From a virus, in IMG/VR virus record IMGVR_UViG_3300044637_000783, positions 1-46,959 of that record: a stretch of DNA of 46,959 nucleotides. One strand, given 5' to 3'. Positions 32,875 to 39,896 of this stretch are shown piece by piece (the stretch's first letter is position 1; each line of letters begins with the position of its first letter). The notes below the pieces were generated by a model, which saw only the letters and a program-made list of their open reading frames with translations, was not told the origin of the DNA and did no database searches. The translations under genes and the position numbers were made by a program.

Positions 32875-32884
32875 GATATTTATA
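32875..32884 (+). promoter_or_regulatory. Late-type box TATTTATA before the first rightward gene
   Basis: GATATTTATA, 15 nt before the ATG at 32900; mirror image of 32852-32861. Confidence 0.6.
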
Positions 32885-32899
32885 ATAAAACCGATTTAG

Positions 32900-33643
32900 A
32901 TGAATAATTTTATAAAACAGGTAATTGAGGAGAAATTTGCATCAAAAGCACAACAAAGGTTCTTCTACGCTAAGGCGAATGAAAAGGGTAAACCTAAGAA
33001 AGAAAAGAAGAAATGGAGTAAATGGGCTAAGGAATTCTCTGATAAAACAAATTATGACGAAATACCTGATAAGGTAGAGACAGAGGTCGATGAAATTGTA
33101 GACAAATACGGAAATATTGCTACAGGCAAAAAACCAACTGATTTTAATACGAAAGGTGTCACACAAAAGAAAACAAGTGATGATGTTGCAAAGGCGGCTC
33201 ATGGTTCTATGGGTAGAATGGCTAATGTTGGTGGATCAACAATGAGATATTGGGCTGAATCGGATATGAGTAAAGCGTTAGGATTTGACGACACGATGGC
33301 AAAAGATGCTGATTATGAGGATGCTGAAGACCATTTTAAAGGTGAATTAGGTTTAGATGAACCTGAAGCTGAAGATAGGTTAGCTCAAATGGGTTATGAT
33401 AAAAAATTACCCGCGGATAAGGTAAGATTGGTTGAGAATCCTAAAAAATTCATGGAGGAATATATCGAAAGTGTTTTATCTAAAAGGGCAAAAGACAATG
33501 AAATCGTTTCAAAAGACGAACAAACAGAAGAAAAAGAAATTAACCCAATTGTTTTAAAACAATTAAAATCATTGAAAAATACAATGAATAGTCATAAATT
33601 ATCAATTAATGATATTATGAAACATTTAAAAGATAATGAATAA
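32900..33643 (+). CDS. Head-region protein with KAQQRFF motif, 247 aa
   Basis: Residues 13-50 contain ASKAQQRFFYAKANEKGKPK then a KKWSKWAKEFSDKTNYDEIP stretch, a lysine-rich motif ('SKaQqrff.a...kGk') known from uncharacterised proteins in phage genomes. The middle is Ala/Gly/Met-rich (DDVAKAAHGSMGRMANVGGS) and the C-terminal third is helical, Lys/Glu-rich (LKQLKSLKNTMNSHK). No enzyme motif was found. First of a chain of overlapping rightward genes likely tied to capsid assembly; ends 8 nt into the next gene. Role is inferred from context only. Confidence 0.65.
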   Translation: MNNFIKQVIEEKFASKAQQRFFYAKANEKGKPKKEKKKWSKWAKEFSDKTNYDEIPDKVETEVDEIVDKYGNIATGKKPTDFNTKGVTQKKTSDDVAKAAHGSMGRMANVGGSTMRYWAESDMSKALGFDDTMAKDADYEDAEDHFKGELGLDEPEAEDRLAQMGYDKKLPADKVRLVENPKKFMEEYIESVLSKRAKDNEIVSKDEQTEEKEINPIVLKQLKSLKNTMNSHKLSINDIMKHLKDNE

Positions 33644-34133
33644 AGATTTAAAAGATAGGGTATTCAACATACCTCAAAACATATTGGACAAAATTAATCA
33701 CACTATTAAGAGTTTGGGTGGACAACACGTACATGGTGTACAAAGAGCACAAAAACTTTTAACAGATAAAACTGTAAAATATGGTCAACTTAAAAGAATT
33801 ATCCACGATTTCCAAAAAATGGATAAGTCGGTAGATAGGGTTAAATATGATTTATCCGGCGGAGATTTAATGGATAAGTGGTCTAAACAACATTTACAGG
33901 GAGAAAGAGATTTAGTTAGTAATGTCAAAGACGCAAGAAAAAGAGCTGATGAAATTGGTAGTATAGGTGGAGAAAGAAAGAATAGTCATCTTAAATCACA
34001 TACTAAAGATGAAACTTTTAAAATACCAACCAATTTATTAAAAAGTAATTCACATAAAAATACAATAAGTCCAATATCATCTCTTGGATTGTTTGAACAA
34101 ATTCAAAAATTTAAAAAATTAATATCATATTAA
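33636..34133 (+). CDS. Hypothetical head-region protein, 165 aa
   Basis: Not recognised. Basic, largely helical (GGQHVHGVQRAQKLLTDKTV; LKRIIHDFQKMDKSVDRVKY), with a flexible Ser/Asn/Lys-rich stretch after residue 110. The last residues LFEQIQKFKKLISY form an amphipathic helix like those ending or lying inside neighbouring proteins. Starts inside the end of the previous gene and is followed after 1 nt by the repeat protein, so the three are co-translated. Confidence 0.6.
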   Translation: MNKDLKDRVFNIPQNILDKINHTIKSLGGQHVHGVQRAQKLLTDKTVKYGQLKRIIHDFQKMDKSVDRVKYDLSGGDLMDKWSKQHLQGERDLVSNVKDARKRADEIGSIGGERKNSHLKSHTKDETFKIPTNLLKSNSHKNTISPISSLGLFEQIQKFKKLISY

Positions 34134-34134
34134 T

Positions 34135-34512
34135 ATGGCAACACAATTAGAAATTTTAGCAGAAAAACTTAGAAAAGAAGTTATTAGTAAGAATAGTTAC
34201 AATAGTAGTAACGGTTATTCTTCAGTTAATAAGAACGCCTTGTCTGATGGAGACGAAAAGGGTAAGGGTGACGTTAATGGACAAGTTGGTTCCTCCATTG
34301 ATATACAAAACAGAATCGATAATTTAGGACGAAATAGATACAACAACGGTAATGAATATTCATCTGTTAATAAGGACGCCCTATCTGATGGGGATGAATT
34401 TGGTAAAGGTGATGTTAACGGACAAGTTGGTTCATTAACCGATATTAAAACAAGAACTGACGTTGTTGCTAGAAATAAATACAATGAATCAAAAGGTTAC
34501 CCTGATTTTTAA
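34135..34512 (+). CDS. Two-repeat structural protein, 125 aa
   Basis: Two near-identical units of about 44 residues: copy 1 residues ~22-67, copy 2 ~68-113, each built as 'YN..N.YSSVNK.ALSDGDE.GKGDVNGQVGS..DI..R'. The shared core is ALSDGDE and GKGDVNGQVGS. Gly/Asp loops could bind Ca2+ or form a beta-turn array. Similar 'nAlsDGDe.GKG' repeats are familiar to me from phage head-region proteins, but no function is known. It sits 1 nt after the 165-aa gene and 3 nt before the WYL-like gene. Confidence 0.7.
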   Translation: MATQLEILAEKLRKEVISKNSYNSSNGYSSVNKNALSDGDEKGKGDVNGQVGSSIDIQNRIDNLGRNRYNNGNEYSSVNKDALSDGDEFGKGDVNGQVGSLTDIKTRTDVVARNKYNESKGYPDF

Positions 34513-34515
34513 TTT

Positions 34516-35238
34516 ATGTTAAATAATACAATCTTTGACATAATCGAAGAACAATCTATACTTAAAACAACTAAAACGAAACCTATTGTTGATGCCATCA
34601 AAAATAGGAAAAAAATTACGTTTTATTATTCTGGACCAAGAAAACCTAAAAAAGATAGTGTGAAACCGGGTTATAGAGTAAAGGCAGAAGTCGTTGCATT
34701 AGGATTAAGTAAAAAAGGTAATTTGGTTATGAGAGCATATGTTCAACCCCCATCAACCTCAAAAAAGGGGTTTGCAAAACATGGATGGAGAACGTTTATG
34801 TTGAGTAGGATGAGTGGAACTAATGTGACCGATGAAATTTTTAACGAGAAGAGACCGGGTTATAAAGAAGGTGATGACAATGGATTAAGTGTTACATATG
34901 TAACAACTGATTGGACTAAACAACCCAAAACCAAAAAAGTCGAAAAACCACAACCAAAAGTTGAACCAAAAACCACAGTTAAACCACCTATTGAAAAACC
35001 TGATGTTAATGTTGAAAAACCCCAACCACAAGTTAAAACACCGGAACCAAAACCAACAGAATTACCTCAACCAAAACCAGAAGTAAAACCAACAAAAGCA
35101 CAGGAACCTCCTAAGGAAGAACCAAAACCAGAGGACTTACCACAACCAAAACCAGAAGATAAACCAACTCAAAACCCTGAGGAGGATAACAATCTTCAAG
35201 AAAATTTAAAAAGAATTAAGAGTTTAATGTTACTATAA
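34516..35238 (+). CDS. WYL-like domain protein with Pro-rich tail, 240 aa
   Basis: Residues about 20-115 resemble a WYL (Sm/SH3-like) domain: PIVDAIKNRKKITFYYSGPR, RVKAEVVALGLSKKGNLVMR, then HGWRTFMLSRMSG. The usual W-Y-L trio is only partly conserved (FYY, WRTFML). Residues about 140-222 are a Pro/Lys/Glu/Gln-rich linker of PKPEVKPT/PQPKPED type. The end, LQENLKRIKSLMLL, is an amphipathic helix. WYL domains usually sense ligands or nucleic acids in regulators; here the gene lies in a block of small structural-type genes with no HTH. I infer a virion-associated or injected protein, not a classic regulator. Confidence 0.65.
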   Translation: MLNNTIFDIIEEQSILKTTKTKPIVDAIKNRKKITFYYSGPRKPKKDSVKPGYRVKAEVVALGLSKKGNLVMRAYVQPPSTSKKGFAKHGWRTFMLSRMSGTNVTDEIFNEKRPGYKEGDDNGLSVTYVTTDWTKQPKTKKVEKPQPKVEPKTTVKPPIEKPDVNVEKPQPQVKTPEPKPTELPQPKPEVKPTKAQEPPKEEPKPEDLPQPKPEDKPTQNPEEDNNLQENLKRIKSLMLL

Positions 35239-35241
35239 AAA

Positions 35242-35249
35242 TAGTTATA
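35242..35249 (+). promoter_or_regulatory. Late-type box variant TAGTTATA before the 194-aa gene
   Basis: 24 nt before the ATG at 35274. The same variant occurs before the glycosyltransferase at 35879-35886 with nearly the same spacing (23 nt). Confidence 0.3.
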
Positions 35250-35273
35250 ATTAAAAAAGAAAATATTATTATC

Positions 35274-35858
35274 ATGTCACAAGGTAAAGGAAGTATATCA
35301 CAAAACGATTTAATGAAAAAATTAGTTCAGGCCAAAAAAGTTATGAATAAAGTAGATGGAGGAGATTATGAAAGAGGTCACGTTAATGAATCTATGTTAT
35401 TATCTTCTCCTGAAGATGTAATGAACAATACTGAATATCAATCAACTCCAACAAGACCAATAGGTTCCCCTTCAATTGATAAAATACAAAATTCTAAATT
35501 ACCCGACGCAATTAAAAGGGCTATGATTGAAAGTCCAATACAACAAATGAACCAAATTTCATTAAACGATACTCTTGATATGGATTTTATTAAGGGAGCA
35601 AAACGATTAATGGAACAAGAAGGTGTTGCAACTAAAAAACAACAAGTACAACCACAAAGACAACAATCTTCAGGTGGTAATATTGATATGGGTGCAATTG
35701 CGGTTCTTATTGAAAACACCATACGTAAAGTATTGGATGAAAAATTAAATCAAATTCTAACCGCCCAAACAACATCAACTATAAATGAAAATTTAGTATT
35801 AAAAGTTGGTGATTCTATTTTTAAGGGTAAAATTACTGGCGTAAATAAAGCCAAGTAA
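35274..35858 (+). CDS. Hypothetical head/scaffold-type protein, 194 aa
   Basis: Not recognised with certainty. Polar and helical: NDLMKKLVQAKKVMNKVDGG, KLPDAIKRAMIESPIQQMNQ, MDFIKGAKRLMEQEG, then a Gln-rich linker QQVQPQRQQSSGG and a C-terminal helix-strand unit (IAVLIENTIRKVLDEKLNQI; LVLKVGDSIFKGKITGVNKA). The size and charge would suit a prohead core or internal protein. Close to the WYL-like and KAQQRFF genes in the same direction. Confidence 0.6.
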   Translation: MSQGKGSISQNDLMKKLVQAKKVMNKVDGGDYERGHVNESMLLSSPEDVMNNTEYQSTPTRPIGSPSIDKIQNSKLPDAIKRAMIESPIQQMNQISLNDTLDMDFIKGAKRLMEQEGVATKKQQVQPQRQQSSGGNIDMGAIAVLIENTIRKVLDEKLNQILTAQTTSTINENLVLKVGDSIFKGKITGVNKAK

Positions 35859-35878
35859 TTTTGTTTTTCCAATTTTTT

Positions 35879-35886
35879 TAGTTATA
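35879..35886 (+). promoter_or_regulatory. Late-type box variant TAGTTATA before the glycosyltransferase
   Basis: 23 nt before the ATG at 35910. Confidence 0.3.
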
Positions 35887-35909
35887 TTTTAGACATATAA
35901 AGTAACATA

Positions 35910-37133
35910 ATGTCAAAATTGAGAATTTTAGCTATTCCGTCCGATGCCCATGGTGTGGGTAAATTTAGGATAATGGATCCATACAAATATATTGGTGATA
36001 ATCACATGGATGAATTTCATGTTGACATTTCATATAATGTTGAAAATAATGATGAAGCGTTTTTAAATTATGACATTGTTGTGTTTCATAGTTTTATACA
36101 CCAAACAACTCACGAAGATAACGTTAATAGAGTTTTATGGTTAAAGAAACAAGGAATTAAAGTTGTAATGGACATTGATGATTTATGGTTTGTTGACCAA
36201 AGACATCCAATGTACCAACAAATAAAAATTTCTAAAATGGGTGAGAAAAAAATCGAGTTACTTAAAATTGCCGATTATGTTTCCACAACAACTTCCATCT
36301 TTGCTAAAACAATTAAAGAAAGATTAGGTGTTAAAAACATTGTTATTTTTCCAAATGCCGTGAACAATGAAGAACCTCAGTTTAAACTAAATCCAATTAA
36401 ATCAGATAAAGTTAGATTCGGTTGGTTAGGTGGGTCATCACATTTACACGATATTGAGTTAATGGCAAGTGGTATTTCCGCGACACATAATTTATTTAAA
36501 GATAAAGTACAATTTGTTTTATGTGGATTTGATTTAAGAGGTAATGTAATGGAAATTGACGATAAAGGTAATCGTAGAAATAGACCAATTAAACCACATG
36601 AAACTGTTTGGTTCAAATATGAAAAGTTCTTTACAGATGATTATAAAGTTTTAAGTGAAGAATATAAATCATATCTTAATACGTTTATGGAAATTCCATA
36701 TGATGATGAAAATGAACCATATAGAAGAAGATGGACAAAAGAAATAAACACATATGCAACAAACTATAACACTTTTGACGTATCTTTGGCTCCGTTAGTT
36801 GAATCTGTGTTTAATGCAAATAAATCACAATTAAAAGTCATTGAAGCTGGTTTTTATAAAAAGGCTTTGATTGCAAGTGATACAGACCCATTCACTTTGG
36901 ATTTATTGTCTGCGGTAAACGAAGGTAATTTTAATGATAAAGGAAACGCATTATTGGTAGGTACAAAAAAGAATCACAAAGATTGGGCGAGACATATGAA
37001 ACGATTAGTTGAAAATCCAAATATGATTGAAGACTTAGGAAACCGTTTATATGAAACAGTTAAAGACACATACTCACTAAAAAAAGTGTGTCAAGATAGA
37101 GTAGAATTTTTCAAATCAATTATAAATAAATAA
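35910..37133 (+). CDS. GT-B fold glycosyltransferase (family 4-like), 407 aa
   Basis: Residues 1-170 have the N-terminal Rossmann-type half (ILAIPSDAHGVGKFRI; YDIVVFHSFIHQT; GIKVVMDIDDLWFVDQRHPM; YVSTTTSIFAKTIKERLGV; VIFPNAVN). The C-terminal half has FGWLGGSSHLHDIELM, FVLCGFDLRG and the donor-binding 'E-x7-E-like' helix KVIEAGFYKKALIASDTDPF. This is the standard layout of nucleotide-sugar-using GT-B enzymes. Substrate unknown: virion protein, phage DNA or host envelope are all possible. First of three glycosyltransferases in the window; not directly adjacent to the other two. Confidence 0.85.
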   Translation: MSKLRILAIPSDAHGVGKFRIMDPYKYIGDNHMDEFHVDISYNVENNDEAFLNYDIVVFHSFIHQTTHEDNVNRVLWLKKQGIKVVMDIDDLWFVDQRHPMYQQIKISKMGEKKIELLKIADYVSTTTSIFAKTIKERLGVKNIVIFPNAVNNEEPQFKLNPIKSDKVRFGWLGGSSHLHDIELMASGISATHNLFKDKVQFVLCGFDLRGNVMEIDDKGNRRNRPIKPHETVWFKYEKFFTDDYKVLSEEYKSYLNTFMEIPYDDENEPYRRRWTKEINTYATNYNTFDVSLAPLVESVFNANKSQLKVIEAGFYKKALIASDTDPFTLDLLSAVNEGNFNDKGNALLVGTKKNHKDWARHMKRLVENPNMIEDLGNRLYETVKDTYSLKKVCQDRVEFFKSIINK

Positions 37134-37144
37134 AACAAACACGT

Positions 37145-37378
37145 ATGCATTACTTAGTAACTATCGGTTATGAAACCGAACAAATGGACAGAAACGGAAA
37201 CGCCCGTCTTCAAAAATTAAAGTACATTATCGAAGCGGAAACTGTTGAAGAAGCGACAATTGTTGCGTCAAAATATAGAGCCGGAGATGTTCGAACAAGC
37301 GAAAGTATTTCAGTTGCAAAAATGGCAATTGAATGTGTTATCGACAAAAAGAACACGCCGGAATATTACAAGGCTTAA
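37145..37378 (+). CDS. DUF4494-like small protein, 77 aa
   Basis: MHYLVTIGYETEQMDRNGNA then KLKYIIEAETVEEATIVASK matches the pattern of DUF4494 ('yet..D.....K..Y..eA.s..EAe'), a family of Bacteroidota and their phages. Beta-alpha-beta fold of unknown role. It starts 11 nt after the glycosyltransferase and leads the run of small genes to dUTPase. Supports a Bacteroidota host. Confidence 0.7.
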   Translation: MHYLVTIGYETEQMDRNGNARLQKLKYIIEAETVEEATIVASKYRAGDVRTSESISVAKMAIECVIDKKNTPEYYKA

Positions 37379-37400
37379 TAACAAACACACCAACTGAATT

Positions 37401-37622
37401 ATGGATTTCTACGGTAGAGATATACAGATAATGCGACAATCGCAAAGTAAAATGGCTTTAGAATACCTTAATACAGTTGGTGTTCAAGTTACATTTGAGG
37501 AATTACAACGTGTAACGGATGTATTTGTCGAGTGTTGTTTAAGACCACAAGATAATGACTTAAAAGAGAGAGTTAAGAAATTAGATAAATGGATATTAGA
37601 AAAAAAACTAAAAAATGAATAA
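37401..37622 (+). CDS. Small helical protein, 73 aa
   Basis: Not recognised. All-helical and charged: DIQIMRQSQSKMALEYLNTV, VTFEELQRVTDVFVECCLRP (with a Cys-Cys pair), and KERVKKLDKWILEKKLKNE. It overlaps the start of the dUTPase gene by 8 nt. Confidence 0.65.
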   Translation: MDFYGRDIQIMRQSQSKMALEYLNTVGVQVTFEELQRVTDVFVECCLRPQDNDLKERVKKLDKWILEKKLKNE

Positions 37623-38214
37623 AAAAGAAATTGAGGACTATATAAAAAAATTAAAAGAGTTTGAAACAGAATTATCTAATGATGATGATTTGGATTTTAA
37701 TTTTATTAATGAATTAAATGGTGTTTTAAATAAAATTAATACCGACATTAAAAATGAAACTCAAGAAACACCGATATATAATAATTCATTAATTGTTAAA
37801 GTTAAAAAATTGAGTGATAATGCCGTTATACCATCTTATTCTAAAGTTGGTGATGCTGGTATGGATTTAACAATTACAAGAGAAATTGAAAACACATCTT
37901 TTAGTGTTTCCTATGGATTTGGAATCTCAATGGAAATTCCAAAAAATTTCGTTGGTTTAGTATTTCCGCGTTCATCAGTACGTAACCAAGATTTGATTTT
38001 ATCAAACTGTGTGGGTGTAATTGACAGTGGGTATCGAGGTGAAATACAGGCAACATTCAAGAAAACGAACGGATTAGACTCAATTAAATACAAAGTAGGA
38101 GATAGGGGTGCTCAGATTATTATATTACCCTACCCACAAGTTAAAATGGTCGAATCAGATGAATTATCCGATACTGAAAGAGGAACGGGTGGATTTGGGT
38201 CCACAGGTCAATAG
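37615..38214 (+). CDS. dut: dUTPase with N-terminal helical extension, 199 aa
   Basis: All five trimeric dUTPase motifs are present: I DAGMDL at 80-85, II PRSS at 118-121, III NCVGVIDSGYRGE at 131-143, IV GDRGAQI at 162-168, V RGTGGFGSTG at 189-198. Hydrolyses dUTP to dUMP and pyrophosphate, keeping uracil out of phage DNA and feeding dTMP synthesis. Canonical enzymes are about 150 aa; residues 1-55 here are an extra acidic, coiled-coil-like helix (IEDYIKKLKEFETELSNDDD) of unknown use. Overlaps the previous gene by 8 nt. T4 solves the same task with the unrelated gp56. Confidence 0.95.
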   Translation: MNKKEIEDYIKKLKEFETELSNDDDLDFNFINELNGVLNKINTDIKNETQETPIYNNSLIVKVKKLSDNAVIPSYSKVGDAGMDLTITREIENTSFSVSYGFGISMEIPKNFVGLVFPRSSVRNQDLILSNCVGVIDSGYRGEIQATFKKTNGLDSIKYKVGDRGAQIIILPYPQVKMVESDELSDTERGTGGFGSTGQ

Positions 38215-38219
38215 TGAGA

Positions 38220-38227
38220 TATTTATA
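38220..38227 (+). promoter_or_regulatory. Late-type box TATTTATA before phoH
   Basis: GAGATATTTATATAA, 34 nt before the TTG start at 38262; the spacing is similar to sheath and tube. Confidence 0.5.
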
Positions 38228-38261
38228 TAAAATAACAATTGAAATTTAAAATTTAAAAGTT

Positions 38262-38993
38262 TTGGCATTAAAACCTAAGGTTGGGAAAAACTACTCAGTT
38301 CCCGTTGTAGTTGAAGATAAGAAAATATCTCATAAAGATAAGATTAGACAAATAATAAAAAGACCAAAAGAAAAGTTCCTAACTAAGAATCAAGAAACCT
38401 ATTGGGACATTCTTGGAGAAAATCAAATTACATTATGTTTCGGTCCTGCGGGTGTGGGTAAGTCCTACATAGCGATGAAACGAGCCGTAGACCTATTATA
38501 CGACGATTCTAACAAGTATGAGAAGATAATTATAGTTAGACCCGCAGTTGAAGCTGAGGAGAAATTAGGGTCCCTTCCGGGAGGTTTAGAAGAGAAATTA
38601 GACCCATACATTTATCCATCATATTACCTTTTAAATAAGATTATCGGTAAAGAGGCTCGTGAAACTTTAAAAGATATGGGTTATATTGAAGTGGCGGCAC
38701 TTGCGTACATGAGAGGGTGGAACGTAGATAATACAATATTAGTGTTTGAAGAAGCCCAAAACGCTACACCATCTCAAATTAAGTTGTTATTAACTCGTAT
38801 TGGATACAATTCAAAATTCTTTATTTCAGGTGATCTTGAGCAATCGGATAAATTTAGAGATAAAACAAAATCTGGTTTATTTGATGCAAAGAAAAGATTA
38901 CAAGATGTAAAGGGGATTGGAATATTTGAATTTGGTATGGAGGATATTGTACGAAATCCAATCATCGGTGAAATACTAAATAGATACGAATAG
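38262..38993 (+). CDS. phoH: PhoH-like P-loop ATPase
   Basis: 243 aa. Walker A GPAGVGKS at residues 61-68, Walker B ILVFEE at 159-164 followed by AQNATPSQIK, and a sensor-type ISGDLEQSD at 188-196. These are the PhoH family hallmarks; the family is frequent in marine and freshwater T4-like phages, with a suggested link to RNA or phosphate stress but no settled function. The start used is TTG (MALKPK...), the first codon in frame after a long A-rich leader; an ATG at codon 72 would delete Walker A. Preceded by dUTPase and a late-type box. Confidence 0.9.
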   Translation: MALKPKVGKNYSVPVVVEDKKISHKDKIRQIIKRPKEKFLTKNQETYWDILGENQITLCFGPAGVGKSYIAMKRAVDLLYDDSNKYEKIIIVRPAVEAEEKLGSLPGGLEEKLDPYIYPSYYLLNKIIGKEARETLKDMGYIEVAALAYMRGWNVDNTILVFEEAQNATPSQIKLLLTRIGYNSKFFISGDLEQSDKFRDKTKSGLFDAKKRLQDVKGIGIFEFGMEDIVRNPIIGEILNRYE

Positions 38994-38997
38994 GGTT

Positions 38998-39005
38998 TAC
39001 TTATA
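38998..39005 (+). promoter_or_regulatory. Late-type box variant TACTTATA before the HAD-like gene
   Basis: 25 nt before the ATG at 39031; same variant as at 17785-17792. Confidence 0.3.
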
Positions 39006-39030
39006 ATCTCGATAATGTTATATTTCTTAT

Positions 39031-39681
39031 ATGGAAATATTCATTAGTATCGATGGTGTTTTAAGAAACACAATACAAAAATTTGACTACCACTATAATG
39101 ATGCATATCTAGCATCTGATTTTGAGAACGAAAATAAGTTCGAATACGGTGTTGTTGAGCCAATTAAAAATGATGATTTGTTTAATCATTATAGGTTTCA
39201 ATCACAAGACGAATTCGAATTTTTTCTTTTTATGGAATATCCTATTGAGATATTTGGTCACGCTGGTTTAAGTTATTCAACAACATTTACCGATTTACAT
39301 AAATTGTTGTTCGAAAATAAAGAACATAATTTTACGTTGGTTGGTTTAAATGAATTGGGTAAAGCAAAGCCCGCTACTTTATTTTTTCTATCAAAAAATG
39401 GTTTTCTTGGTAATAATATAAAATTTATTAAAACTGAGGATATTAAAAATACGTGGGACTTATGTGATGCTTGGATAACTGATAATAAACAAATTTTAGA
39501 TTCGTGTCCTGAAAATAAAACAGGAATAAAATTCAATAGCAAATATAACGGACACTTTACTTATAATAAAGAAATAACTAAATTAACTGAAATACAAGAA
39601 CCATGGTCGAAATTTTCGGAAAATACTACTACATTGACCTTGACGGAATCACAGAAAAATGTAGAACAGGAAACAAAATAA
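39031..39681 (+). CDS. HAD-like protein with substituted nucleophile, 216 aa
   Basis: The first strand reads IFISIDGVLRN: HAD motif I is normally DxDG, but the nucleophilic Asp is Ser6 while Asp8 and Gly9 remain. A Lys in GKAKPATLFFL (111-121) can serve as motif III and WITDN at 148-152 as motif IV. So the fold is HAD-type, but phosphatase activity is doubtful. The closest shapes are the phage/bacterial 5'-nucleotidase-like HAD proteins. The last ~27 residues overlap the next gene by 79 nt in another frame. It lies next to the glycosyltransferase pair, so a role in sugar or nucleotide handling, or purely binding, is possible. Confidence 0.6.
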   Translation: MEIFISIDGVLRNTIQKFDYHYNDAYLASDFENENKFEYGVVEPIKNDDLFNHYRFQSQDEFEFFLFMEYPIEIFGHAGLSYSTTFTDLHKLLFENKEHNFTLVGLNELGKAKPATLFFLSKNGFLGNNIKFIKTEDIKNTWDLCDAWITDNKQILDSCPENKTGIKFNSKYNGHFTYNKEITKLTEIQEPWSKFSENTTTLTLTESQKNVEQETK

Positions 39682-39896
39682 AAACTGAAGAAGAAGAAGA
39701 TACTTTAGAAATAAACATTTTCAAATATGAAATTATTAAAATGTGTTTAGAAAGAATCTTAGGTGAGGTAGATGATGTTGATGAAGAGATGGGTGCGTTT
39801 GCACAAAACTCAACCACCACATCATTTAAAATAGCATTTAACACCCTAATAAAATATAAAATCTTAATCGAAGAATTAAACGAAGACGATGAATAA
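39603..39896 (+). CDS. Small hypothetical protein, 97 aa
   Basis: Not recognised, but looks like a real domain: a beta-hairpin start (VEIFGKYYYIDLDGITEKC), an acidic linker (KTEEEEDTLEINI), then helices FKYEIIKMCLERILGEVDDV and FKIAFNTLIKYKILIEEL. Overlaps the HAD-like gene by 79 nt and the next glycosyltransferase by 8 nt. The long overlap could mean true overlapping genes or a shortened HAD-like gene. Confidence 0.6.
   Translation: MVEIFGKYYYIDLDGITEKCRTGNKIKTEEEEDTLEINIFKYEIIKMCLERILGEVDDVDEEMGAFAQNSTTTSFKIAFNTLIKYKILIEELNEDDE

Noticed and set aside
37121-37128. TATAAATA just before the DUF4494-like gene as a T4-orientation promoter
   Set aside because: It lies in the coding end of the glycosyltransferase (Asn-Lys-stop region) in an A-rich stretch; a single occurrence is likely chance.
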